A stretch of 64,000 nucleotides of DNA. It comes from Suilimivivens sp964614185 (GTDB lineage Bacteria; Bacillota; Clostridia; Lachnospirales; Lachnospiraceae). Location: the NCBI GenBank assembly GCA_964614185.1, contig CAZTKJ010000010.1, forward strand, positions 6,844-70,843, read 5' to 3'. The position numbers were made by a program, and so were the translations under genes. Shown here piece after piece: positions 44,008 through 51,937 of the stretch (position 1 is the stretch's first letter; each line of letters opens with the position of its first letter). The notes under the pieces were generated by a model. That model was not told the origin of the DNA. It did not search any database and worked only from the letters and a program-made list of their open reading frames with translations.

Positions 44008-46719
44008 TTAATTATTGTTTTTCTTTTGAGCCTTTATAATTTTGATCTCCCGCTTGATGGTATAGGGCAATATGGCTTTCAGCTTATCTTCTGCCTTATA
44101 CATATGACTTGCTTCCGGCAGATCCCTGCTTAAATGAATGGCATCAAATTCGCATTTGGTGGTACAAAGGCCGCATCCGATACACTTGTTCTCATCCACT
44201 ACAGTAGCGCCGCAGCCAAGGCATCTGTTTGCTTCTGCCTTGACCTGTTCTTCCGTAAAAGTACTTCGAAGATCACGGAAAGTTCCTGTTGCATTCCCTG
44301 CTTTTTTGCCGGGAATCTGACGTTTCGCATTATCAAAGCTCTCTTCATCAATCTGAATATTGGATTTGTCAAGTTCTATAAACTGCCGTCTGTTGCGTCC
44401 TAAAGTAAGGCTATGGCCCTTATGCACAAAACGGTTAATGGAAACACAGCCTTCCTTTCCTGCCGCAATGGCATCAATTGCAAATTTAGGTCCTGTATAA
44501 ACATCGCCCCCTACAAAAATATCAGGCTCTGCAGTTTGGTATGTAACAGCATCTGCTTTTACGCTGCCGTTTCCGTTGAGCTCCACTTTCGTACCCTTCA
44601 GCAGATCTCCCCACAGAATCGACTGTCCTACAGAAATCAGTACATGGTCGCAAAGAACTGTCATACAGTCATTTTCATCATATTGAGGCCGGAAACGCTT
44701 TTCTTCGTCATATACAGAAAGACATTTTTTAAATACGATTCCAATCACCTTGCCATTTTCGGTAAGTATCTCCTTAGGTCCCCATCCATTGTTTACAAGG
44801 ATACCTTCTTCTTCTGCCTCTGCCACTTCCTCATCAGAAGCCGGCATAACATCCCTTGTTTCCAGACAGTACATGGAAACTTCCGCAGATCCTGTACGCA
44901 GCGCTGTTCTTGCTACATCTATAGCAACATTGCCGCCTCCTACTACAACTGTCCGTCCTGTAAGTTTGACCCCTTCTTCATCCAGGTTTACACTTCTTAA
45001 AAATTCCACGCCGGTCTGTACGCCCTGTGCATCTTCACCCGGAACTCCTGTTTTTCTTCCGCCTTGTGCTCCAATAGCAAGATAAAAGGCCTTATATCCT
45101 TCTTTACGCAGATCTTCTATGGTAACGTCCTCTCCTACCGTAATGCCACATTTAAATTCCACACCCATCTGACGAAGCACATCTATTTCTGCCTCAATAA
45201 CACTCTTTTCGAGACGGAAGGAAGGAATGCCGTTCATCAACATACCTCCGGGGCGGCTTTCCTTTTCAAATACGGTAACGGGATATCCCTTGCTCCTTAA
45301 ATAGTAGGCAGCGGACATACCTGCGGGACCTGCACCGATTACCGCAATCTTTTCTTCAAAGAATTTTCCTTCAGGATTTTCTGTTTTCGGTACATAACGC
45401 TTTTCCTGATGAAGTTCCTGCTCTGCAATAAATTTCTTAATTTCATCTATAGCAACTGCCTGGTCTATGGTACCTCTGGTACAGGCATCTTCACACCTTC
45501 TGTTACAGATTGCTCCGCATACTGCCGGGAATGGATTCTCTGTCTTAATAAGCTTCAGCGCATCCAGATATCTTCCCTGGGAAGCCATCTTAATATAACC
45601 CTGTACGGGAAGATGGGCAGGACACGCACTTTTACAGGGTGAAGTTCCTGTTTCATAACAATTGATCTGATTGTCATCCCTGTAATTTACACTCCATTTT
45701 TCTCTTCCCCATTTCACTTCATCCGGCAGCTCCTGTTTAGGATAAGTAACAGGACCCTCTTTCGTACAAAGCTTCTGTCCCAGCTTGGCTGCTCCGGAAG
45801 GGCAAACTTCCACACATCTTCCACAGGCAACGCAGTTCTTAGGATCCACACTTGCACGATAAGCAGATCTTGACATATTGGGGGTATTAAACAGCTGCGA
45901 GGTCCGAAGTCCGTTGCAGACGCCTATTGCACAGTTACAAATAGCAAAAATCTTCTCTTCACCATCAATATTCGTTATTTGGTGGACATAGCCGTTATCT
46001 TCTGCTCTTTGCAGAATTTCCATAACTTCATCCAATTCGATATAGCGGCCTTTCCCGGTTTCCACAAGATAGTCTGCCATATCTCCTACACCTATACAGA
46101 AATCCCCTTCCACATCGCCGGTGCCTTCTCCTCTGACTCTCTGCTGACGGCGGCAGGAACAAGCGCCTACAGCATATTTATCCTTATACTTATTCAGCCA
46201 GTAAGAAATATGTTCCACACTGGCAGACTCCTGTGTAGCCGGAATAGCTTTTTCCACGGGAATGACATGCATACCGATTCCTGCACCGCCAAGGGGAACC
46301 ATGGGGGTTACTTTTTCAAGGGGAAGTCTTGACATATTTTCAAAGAAATCCGCAAGTTCAGGATGCTCTTCTACCTGAGGAGCATTCATCATCATAAACT
46401 CTGCGCATCCCGGTACAAACATGGGAAGTATATACTGTTTATGATGGTCTGCATTTTCCCAATTATATTCAATAAGTCCGATGACACTCATTTCCTTAAG
46501 CAGTTCTTCGGTCTTTTCCACACTCTTTTTACACTTTTTGGAAACCTGCTCCAAGGTCATAGGAACACGTACTTTCATAGACAGCGCTACTTCTGCCATT
46601 TCATCCGTAACCACACCTGCCAATCCCCAGTATTCCGGATCATTTTCTGTCACTTTCACACCGATTCTGTCAGTAATCTTCTGACCCAGCTTCAAAATCA
46701 GTTTTCTTGGTTCTCCCAT
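44008..46719 (-). CDS. 903-aa iron-sulfur flavoprotein (GltD-like oxidoreductase with extra N-terminal domains)
   Basis: Several domains in order. 1-90: winged-helix-like segment (TLEQVSKKCKKSVEKTEELL). About 185-275: cysteine-rich part with CSCRR and CNCAIGVC, perhaps an iron-sulfur site. About 300-320: a 4Fe-4S CVACGRCVEVCPSG. About 355-420: GltD/DPYD-type Fe-S domain CKSACPAHLPVQGYIKM ... CGAICNRRCEDAC. About 450-760: FAD and NADPH Rossmann domains (VIGAGPAGMSAAYYL, VVVGGGNVAIDVARTAL). C terminus: ferredoxin pair CLGCG ... CIGCGLCTTKCEFDAI. It is likely an electron-transfer or NAD(P)H:acceptor oxidoreductase. The gene leads the unit with hypA, the membrane protein and hypB; the acceptor is unknown. 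GGAGG precedes the ATG. Confidence 0.85.
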   Translation of the reverse strand: MGEPRKLILKLGQKITDRIGVKVTENDPEYWGLAGVVTDEMAEVALSMKVRVPMTLEQVSKKCKKSVEKTEELLKEMSVIGLIEYNWENADHHKQYILPMFVPGCAEFMMMNAPQVEEHPELADFFENMSRLPLEKVTPMVPLGGAGIGMHVIPVEKAIPATQESASVEHISYWLNKYKDKYAVGACSCRRQQRVRGEGTGDVEGDFCIGVGDMADYLVETGKGRYIELDEVMEILQRAEDNGYVHQITNIDGEEKIFAICNCAIGVCNGLRTSQLFNTPNMSRSAYRASVDPKNCVACGRCVEVCPSGAAKLGQKLCTKEGPVTYPKQELPDEVKWGREKWSVNYRDDNQINCYETGTSPCKSACPAHLPVQGYIKMASQGRYLDALKLIKTENPFPAVCGAICNRRCEDACTRGTIDQAVAIDEIKKFIAEQELHQEKRYVPKTENPEGKFFEEKIAVIGAGPAGMSAAYYLRSKGYPVTVFEKESRPGGMLMNGIPSFRLEKSVIEAEIDVLRQMGVEFKCGITVGEDVTIEDLRKEGYKAFYLAIGAQGGRKTGVPGEDAQGVQTGVEFLRSVNLDEEGVKLTGRTVVVGGGNVAIDVARTALRTGSAEVSMYCLETRDVMPASDEEVAEAEEEGILVNNGWGPKEILTENGKVIGIVFKKCLSVYDEEKRFRPQYDENDCMTVLCDHVLISVGQSILWGDLLKGTKVELNGNGSVKADAVTYQTAEPDIFVGGDVYTGPKFAIDAIAAGKEGCVSINRFVHKGHSLTLGRNRRQFIELDKSNIQIDEESFDNAKRQIPGKKAGNATGTFRDLRSTFTEEQVKAEANRCLGCGATVVDENKCIGCGLCTTKCEFDAIHLSRDLPEASHMYKAEDKLKAILPYTIKREIKIIKAQKKNNN

Positions 46720-46831
46720 AGATTTACCTCCATACCCTTAGCCTCTTTCTGTGGCTTTATTATAAATTTCTTCCATAACACTATAAAAGTAAGTATACAA
46801 CAATTTACGACATGATTCAACATGCCTTTTC

Positions 46832-47329
46832 CTATAAAATGGGTGCAATATTACCCTTATTCAGGAAAATAAGTTTCCGATAAAGAAAAGGCTTCAGGCA
46901 TTCCCTGACCTTACTTTCATCATAGATCATATAACTGCCATCCGTAATAACAATAATGATCTTGGATCTGGCGTAAAAGAGCTTCAGCTGCCGCAGCAGT
47001 TCATCAAGAGATTTTTCCGTCTTGCTCTCCTGTTCTTCATAGTCCTCAAATCCTCTTCCCAGCTGCATGGAAGGAAGCATGGAAATTTCTTTAATGATTC
47101 TGTCATCAGAAATCCACTTCAAAAGATTCAGCCGTACATTCTTAAAGATCTCATCTGTTCTTTTTAAGGTGTCTGCAAGCTGTGCACACTCTCTTTTTAA
47201 TTCCTCATGGGGTATATGATAGTCTGCAACAATTGCCATCTCCAAAATGCCTCCTCTGTAATTTCCCGGCACATGCAGAACCCGCATCACGGCATTTTTA
47301 ATTTGCAGCAACTGGATATCTGTAAACAT
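46832..47329 (-). CDS. Hypothetical protein, 165 aa
   Basis: No membrane segment or signal. Conserved-looking features are ILEMAIVADYHIPHEELKRECAQL near residues 28-52 and a beta-strand/Asp motif IIIVITDGSYMIYD (about 123-136), which superficially resembles a metal-binding site but is not enough for a family call. It lies upstream of the 903-aa oxidoreductase gene and divergent from the TM1266-type regulator. Function unknown. Confidence 0.65.
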   Translation of the reverse strand: MFTDIQLLQIKNAVMRVLHVPGNYRGGILEMAIVADYHIPHEELKRECAQLADTLKRTDEIFKNVRLNLLKWISDDRIIKEISMLPSMQLGRGFEDYEEQESKTEKSLDELLRQLKLFYARSKIIIVITDGSYMIYDESKVRECLKPFLYRKLIFLNKGNIAPIL

Positions 47330-47450
47330 ATCTGTTTCCTTCCTTATATAATTATAATATTATCATGCAAAATACTTGTATTTTATTTTTCTTTTCATTA
47401 TACTATATAAAGACCTGCAAAGGGAGAATTTTCTGTTTTTGGAGGAGATT

Positions 47451-47699
47451 ATGGAAGAAAAAGTTGCCATTATCGGTATATTCATTCAGGATATTAATGC
47501 TGCAGTAAAGGTAAATGAACTGCTTCATGAATATGCTGATCACATCATCGGAAGAATCGGTGTTCCCTACCGTGAGAAATCTTTGAATATCATTTCGGTA
47601 ATTGTCTGTGCTCCCCCTGACAAAATCAGCGCTCTTTCCGGCAAGCTTGGACGAATCAAAGGAATCCACGCCAAAGCCATGCAGGCAAAAGCAGATTAA
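47451..47699 (+). CDS. TM1266-family putative iron-only hydrogenase regulator
   Basis: 82 aa; ATG at 47451 preceded by GGAGGAG; the longer frame has no ribosome binding site. The ferredoxin-like ACT-type pattern EKVAIIGIFIQDINAAVKVN and IIGRIGVPYREKSLNIISVI fits the small TM1266 family linked by gene context to [FeFe] hydrogenases. It probably binds a ligand as a regulator. Overlaps no neighbour; followed by the ECF S component 20 bases on. Confidence 0.8.
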   Translation: MEEKVAIIGIFIQDINAAVKVNELLHEYADHIIGRIGVPYREKSLNIISVIVCAPPDKISALSGKLGRIKGIHAKAMQAKAD

Positions 47700-47719
47700 C
47701 TTACAGGAGGATTTTTTTC

Positions 47720-48247
47720 ATGAAACTTACAACAAAACAAATTGCAATGACAGCAGCGCTTTTAGCTATCTGTATTGTCAGCCAGTTCCTTAAGAATACC
47801 AGCGTATTTATTACGGGACCTATTATCAATGCCTGCATTATTCTGGCAGGCTTAAGCACAGGACTTTTCTGTGGAATCATTTTATCAGTCATTACTCCCA
47901 TTACTTCCTATATCATAAGCGGCAGTCCCGTTATGTCTGCCATTCCCGCCATTATTCCCTGCGTTATGATCGGCAATTCGCTGCTGGTAGTCTGTGTATG
48001 TATATTAAAAAATAAGATGAAAAGTTCTTTCAGTCTGGCTGTTTCCATGATCGTAGGATGTATTGTCAAAGCCCTGTTCATGGGAATTGTTATTTCAGCG
48101 ATTCTGATTCCCATGCTCCTGCCTGAAAAAATGCAGCCTAAAATGAGCACCTTTCAGACTACTTTTTCAATTGTTCAGCTTATTACCGCTGCTATCGGAA
48201 GCGTTTATGCCTATATTATCTGGATTCCGCTTAAGAAGCAAATATAA
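47720..48247 (+). CDS. ECF transporter S component
   Basis: 175 aa, with AGGAGG upstream. About five membrane helices with the ECF S-component pattern TGPIINACIILAGLSTGLFCGIILSVITPI. Such proteins bind a vitamin or cofactor precursor with high affinity and use a shared EcfA-A'-T module; that module is not in this window. No substrate can be named, and no riboswitch is seen before it. Cotranscribed with the TM1266-type gene. Confidence 0.85.
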   Translation: MKLTTKQIAMTAALLAICIVSQFLKNTSVFITGPIINACIILAGLSTGLFCGIILSVITPITSYIISGSPVMSAIPAIIPCVMIGNSLLVVCVCILKNKMKSSFSLAVSMIVGCIVKALFMGIVISAILIPMLLPEKMQPKMSTFQTTFSIVQLITAAIGSVYAYIIWIPLKKQI

Positions 48248-48282
48248 AAATTTCCTCTGCGCGGGTCTGCGCATAAAAAACA

Positions 48283-48318
48283 GCCCGCCTGCTGCTGCAG
48301 ACGGGCCATCCTTTTTTC
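48283..48318 (+). terminator. Rho-independent terminator after the ECF gene
   Basis: GCCCG (48283-48287) and CGGGC (48302-48306) enclose an inner CTGC/GCAG stem, followed by CATCCTTTTTTC. Ends the TM1266/ECF unit. Confidence 0.8.
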
Positions 48319-48338
48319 TTCTTTATTATGAAGTACTA

Positions 48339-48539
48339 TTACTTCATCTGTTCTTCCTGCTTTTTGATCATTCTACGAACCATCTCGCCGCCGATAGAAC
48401 CTGCTTCCTTAGAAGTTAAGTCACCATTGTAACCTTCCTTTAAGTTAACGCCAAGCTCAGAAGCAACTTCTGTTTTAAAACGATCCATAGCTGCCTTAGC
48501 TTCAGGAACTTCTACTCTATTAGATTTGCTGCTTGCCAT
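48339..48539 (-). CDS. Alpha/beta-type small acid-soluble spore protein
   Basis: 66 aa from ATG 48539, with GGAGGT 7 bases upstream; the GTG three codons earlier is part of the ribosome binding site region. Conserved SASP segments: KTEVASELGVNL (containing the GPR protease cleavage site T-E-V-A-S-E) and GYNGDLTSKEAGSIGGEMVRRMI. Coats and protects spore DNA and is degraded to amino acids on germination. Shows that the host can form spores. Monocistronic. Confidence 0.96.
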   Translation of the reverse strand: MASSKSNRVEVPEAKAAMDRFKTEVASELGVNLKEGYNGDLTSKEAGSIGGEMVRRMIKKQEEQMK

Positions 48540-48587
48540 CTTTTTCACCTCCGTTATTATATTTGACTTCTATTACAGTCATCTATT

Positions 48588-48628
48588 CTTCAAGATAAGC
48601 TCGAGGGTCAGCTTATCCTGAAGTTTTT
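48588..48628 (+). terminator. Hairpin with T-run between spore protein and esterase genes
   Basis: A 14-base stem, CTTCAAGATAAGCT (48588-48601) with AGCTTATCCTGAAG (48610-48623), one G-T pair, then TTTTT on the plus strand. It may still act for the minus-strand esterase unit upstream of the spore protein gene. Confidence 0.6.
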
Positions 48629-48714
48629 CATTCAAAGCATTCCGTCATCACTTATCTTGTTCATAGTATTTACGGCGGTTTAAAAAATATGTTGGTAAGT
48701 TTTTCCTTAAAATA

Positions 48715-49632
48715 TTATTTTTTTTCAGAAACTTCTTTTATCCAGCCTGTGATACCCTCAGGCAGCCTTTCATCTGCGGGGATTCCATTGTCAAATATCA
48801 GATTTGTCTGTATCCAGTTGATCATACAGTGCTGTCCCATTTCAATTCCGAAATGCACAGAGGAAATTCCACCATCACCGTTATAGACCCATTCAGGAAA
48901 AAAACATATACCATTTTTCATACTTTTCAGCTTTTCCATACGTGGAACGATACATTTATCGAAATCTGCCATTTCGTCATGCTGCCCGTGAGCGATAATA
49001 AGCTTCACACCGCTGTGGGAAATCCTGTCAAGGGCTTCATCTGATGGAATATACCCCGATGAAATCGGGATAGCTCCGTCAAAAAAGCCTGTATAATCCT
49101 CAAGAAGCTGCCATGTGAAATAGCCTCCTGAGGAAGCTCCCATAACAAACTTTTTACCGATATTTTTTTCATGGTCTTTGCACACCTTGTCATAGATACC
49201 TTTTATCGGTGATGAATAAATTTCAGACCATGTCCCTTCAATATTACCATCTGCAAGACGTTTTTCATTTGCAAGAGGAACTATGATATATGCGCCTCCC
49301 ATGGCCTGCTGATATTTGGGGGAAGCATACTGTTCTGCGCCGCAGCACATGATACATTTCACTCCGTCAAGAGCATTGCTTGCTCCGTGAAGCCACATAA
49401 GCACAGGATATTTTTTCTCTGCCGGAGCACCGTGTTTTACGGGGTCATAAACATAATAGATAATATCTCCCGACTTCTCGCAGGAATAGGAGTATTTATC
49501 AAAAAGGTCAAAGTAAATTTTACTTTGATATGTGGTGTAATAGCTTATAAATTCACCATCCTTCATATATTTCGCCCATTCGGGAACGGCAGTGGTGTTT
49601 TGTGTAAGCTTACTGAATTCAGGTAGTGCCAT
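48715..49632 (-). CDS. Alpha/beta-hydrolase fold esterase
   Basis: 305 aa from ATG 49632, preceded by AAAGGA 11 bases upstream; the earlier ATG at 49668 has none. The nucleophile elbow GASSGGY (Ser) and an oxyanion-hole-like MWLHGAS (HG) are visible, followed by a possible catalytic Asp in AHGQHDEMAD and a His in GISSVHFGIEMGQH. It resembles poly-hydroxybutyrate depolymerase or feruloyl-esterase-type cytosolic hydrolases. No signal peptide. Substrate unknown. Confidence 0.8.
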   Translation of the reverse strand: MALPEFSKLTQNTTAVPEWAKYMKDGEFISYYTTYQSKIYFDLFDKYSYSCEKSGDIIYYVYDPVKHGAPAEKKYPVLMWLHGASNALDGVKCIMCCGAEQYASPKYQQAMGGAYIIVPLANEKRLADGNIEGTWSEIYSSPIKGIYDKVCKDHEKNIGKKFVMGASSGGYFTWQLLEDYTGFFDGAIPISSGYIPSDEALDRISHSGVKLIIAHGQHDEMADFDKCIVPRMEKLKSMKNGICFFPEWVYNGDGGISSVHFGIEMGQHCMINWIQTNLIFDNGIPADERLPEGITGWIKEVSEKK

Positions 49633-49674
49633 ATAAAGTAATTTCCTTTCGTCAAATAGTATGTGCATAGATTA

Positions 49675-50178
49675 TTAAAAACTTCTTATTTTATCATCTG
49701 CCTCATTCTCTTTTTTCTCAATGTTCTTTATGGTTAAATAGTATCCATAGCCCCCATTGACTTCTACATAAACTCTGTCCCCTGTCCGGTGTCCCATCAA
49801 TGCTTTGCCAATAGGCGATTCTATACTGACCAGTCCTTCCAAGGAATTGCCGCGCATAGTAGTGACTATCTTATAAGTTTCCAGCAAGCCGTCTTCTTCA
49901 AACTCAACTGTTACTCTGGCATTCATGCCGACTTCATCTTCTTTTGAATCATCCGATATGATTTCTGCCGTTTTGATCATTTTTTCCAGAAAACGAATAC
50001 GGCTTTCGTTTTTATTCTTTTCTCTCTTGGCTGCATAATATTCAAAGTTTTCACTTAAGTCACCGTGTGCTCTGGCTTCTTTTACAGCCTCTAAAAGCTG
50101 GGGACGGATGACCAGCCTGCGTTCTTCTATTTCCGCCTCCATATCCTCAATGTCTTTCTTTGTCAATTGATGAAACAT
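49675..50178 (-). CDS. greA: GreA/GreB family transcript cleavage factor
   Basis: 167 aa from ATG 50178, preceded by GGGAG 8 bases upstream; the GTG at 50193 lies in that region. N-terminal coiled coil with the GDLSENFEYYAAK signature and the acidic tip DSKEDEVG; C-terminal FKBP-like domain with IESPIGKALMGHRTGDRV. It stimulates RNA polymerase to cleave backtracked transcripts. The CBS gene ends 15 bases upstream. Confidence 0.9.
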   Translation of the reverse strand: MFHQLTKKDIEDMEAEIEERRLVIRPQLLEAVKEARAHGDLSENFEYYAAKREKNKNESRIRFLEKMIKTAEIISDDSKEDEVGMNARVTVEFEEDGLLETYKIVTTMRGNSLEGLVSIESPIGKALMGHRTGDRVYVEVNGGYGYYLTIKNIEKKENEADDKIRSF

Positions 50179-50193
50179 TCCCTTATCTCCCAC

Positions 50194-50640
50194 TCACTTT
50201 TGATCAATCCCCATGCCGCCTGCTTCCAGCTGAACCATGACCAGTTTTTTGCACAGGTATTGAATCAGGTCTTTCCTTGTAATAATACCGATAAAACATT
50301 TCTCCCCGTCAATAACCGGAACGAAGTTTTGGTTCATGGCCTTATTCAGCAGATCTTCCATATTCACATCCACATCTACAGGCTCATTGTCCCATTTGCG
50401 CTTCACCTTCATAACCGAAACGCATTCTGCATCTTTCAAAGATAAATCATTCCTGTTCTTAATATTCCAAAGCAGATCTCCTTCCGTCAGCGTTCCCACA
50501 TAATGCCCGTCTTTCCTGCTGATAATAGGAACTGCGGAATAACTGTGATGCTCCATCTTCTCTAATGCCTGTCTTAAAGAATCCGTATCATAAAGATATG
50601 CCACTTCGCTTTTCGGTTTCAAAAAAAATAAAATATTCAT
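50194..50640 (-). CDS. CBS-domain protein
   Basis: 148 aa from ATG 50640 with GGAGAAG upstream. Two CBS motifs: SLRQALEKMEHHSYSAVPII ... GTLTEGDLLW and DLLNKAMNQNFVPVID ... GIITRKDLIQ. CBS pairs bind adenosine nucleotides and act as sensors. The protein has no other domain, so it may be a regulatory subunit; partner unknown. Follows the PfpI-like gene by 28 bases. Confidence 0.88.
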   Translation of the reverse strand: MNILFFLKPKSEVAYLYDTDSLRQALEKMEHHSYSAVPIISRKDGHYVGTLTEGDLLWNIKNRNDLSLKDAECVSVMKVKRKWDNEPVDVDVNMEDLLNKAMNQNFVPVIDGEKCFIGIITRKDLIQYLCKKLVMVQLEAGGMGIDQK

Positions 50641-50668
50641 TCGTACTTCTCCACTTTTTCCAACTGTG

Positions 50669-51223
50669 TTATTGCTTTTGATAAACAATTTTTTCAGCCA
50701 ACTCTTCTCTCGCCTGCTTTCCTTTTAAATATTCCACAATGGCAAGACCAAATTCAACGGCACATCCCATGCCTCTGCCGGTTATGATATTACCGTCTGT
50801 TACGGCAGGCTCATATACAACTTCTGCTCCTGCAAGTTCCTGTTCAAATCCCGGATAAGCAATTGCCCGTTTTCCTTTAAGATGTCCTCTGTGGCCTAAA
50901 ATAGAAGGAGCAGCGCAGATTGCACATACTGTTTTACCGCTGTTTACAAAATCATCAACCTGTTCCATCAAAGGCTTGCAGGCCTCTAAGTTTTTGGTGC
51001 CCATACCGCCGCCCGGAAGCACGATCACATCTGTCTTTTCAAAATCCACTTCATTTAAAATCTTGTCCATTCCTACAGAAATATTATGGGAACCTTTTAC
51101 AGTTCTTTCTTCCGTAATAGAAACCATATCTGTCTCAATATCTTCTCTTCTCAACAAATCAACTACGGCCAGCGCTTCTATCTCTTCAAATCCTGTTCCG
51201 AAAAATACACTTACTTTTTTCAT
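50669..51223 (-). CDS. DJ-1/PfpI family protein
   Basis: 184 aa. Starts MKKVSVFFGTGFEEIEALAVVDLLRR with the conserved Glu, then VIVLPGGGMGTKNL and the nucleophile elbow ICAAPSIL (Cys). Members include glyoxalase III/deglycases and chaperones such as YajL/ThiJ. The exact activity is unknown. First gene of the PfpI-CBS-greA unit. Confidence 0.9.
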   Translation of the reverse strand: MKKVSVFFGTGFEEIEALAVVDLLRREDIETDMVSITEERTVKGSHNISVGMDKILNEVDFEKTDVIVLPGGGMGTKNLEACKPLMEQVDDFVNSGKTVCAICAAPSILGHRGHLKGKRAIAYPGFEQELAGAEVVYEPAVTDGNIITGRGMGCAVEFGLAIVEYLKGKQAREELAEKIVYQKQ

Positions 51224-51385
51224 GATTAAAATCCTGCCTTTCTTTTCTTTATTGTTTACTGTTTCATTTTACCATTAATGGATTACCTTTCCAATAAAGG
51301 AATTATTAATATTTGTGAACCATTTGTAAACTTAATAAATAATCAAATTCTTACTTTTCCCTATACATAGCAGTTTAAAGCAGGG

Positions 51386-51391
51386 TATAAT
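51386..51391 (+). promoter_or_regulatory. Probable -10 box of the CYTH gene
   Basis: TATAAT preceded by GGG; no convincing -35 was found at the usual distance. Confidence 0.45.
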
Positions 51392-51433
51392 AAAAACAAG
51401 TTTTCACTTTTTTTGCAAAAATGGAGGTCTGTT

Positions 51434-51931
51434 ATGGAAATTGAACGAAAGTTTACAATTACTTCTCTTCCGGAAGATTTAGAATGCTATCCCTGCCTTA
51501 TTATTGAGCAGGCCTATTTAAATACGGATCCCGTCATCCGCATTCGCCGCCAGAATGAGGAATATTTTCTGACCTACAAAGGAAAAGGCCTCCTTGCCAG
51601 AGAGGAATACAATCTTCCCTTAAACAAAGAAGCCTATGAACATCTTTTAAATAAAGCAGATGGGAATATTATATCTAAAAAAAGATATTTGATTCCCCTG
51701 TCTTCTCCTCAATTCAAGGAAGACTATATCATGCCGGAAAATATGAAGCAGCTGACTATTGAGCTGGATGTTTTTAAACCACCCTTTGCTCCTTTGATCA
51801 TTGCAGAAGTGGAATTCCCTGATGAAGAAATGGCTGATGCTTTTCTTCCTCCCGCATGGTTTCTTGAAGATGTAACCTATGACAAAAACTATCATAACTC
51901 CTATCTGTCACAAAAAGTATTCGATAAATAG
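51434..51931 (+). CDS. CYTH-domain triphosphatase-like protein
   Basis: 165 aa from ATG 51434, after GGAGGT. N-terminal EIERKF is the ExExK signature of the CYTH (triphosphate tunnel metalloenzyme) family; charged strands VIRIRRQNEEYFLTYKGKG and IELDVF, EVEF follow. These bind triphosphates and Mg2+/Mn2+; activities include tripolyphosphatase, ThTPase and class IV adenylate cyclase. Small stand-alone versions are usually triphosphatases. A TATAAT at 51386-51391 lies 43 bases upstream. Convergent with malQ. Confidence 0.9.
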   Translation: MEIERKFTITSLPEDLECYPCLIIEQAYLNTDPVIRIRRQNEEYFLTYKGKGLLAREEYNLPLNKEAYEHLLNKADGNIISKKRYLIPLSSPQFKEDYIMPENMKQLTIELDVFKPPFAPLIIAEVEFPDEEMADAFLPPAWFLEDVTYDKNYHNSYLSQKVFDK

Positions 51932-51937
51932 CAGTAG

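Noticed and set aside
44413..45000. 195-codon plus-strand frame opposite the 903-aa flavoprotein
   Set aside because: Cysteine-rich only because it is antisense to a long GC-skewed gene; no domain.
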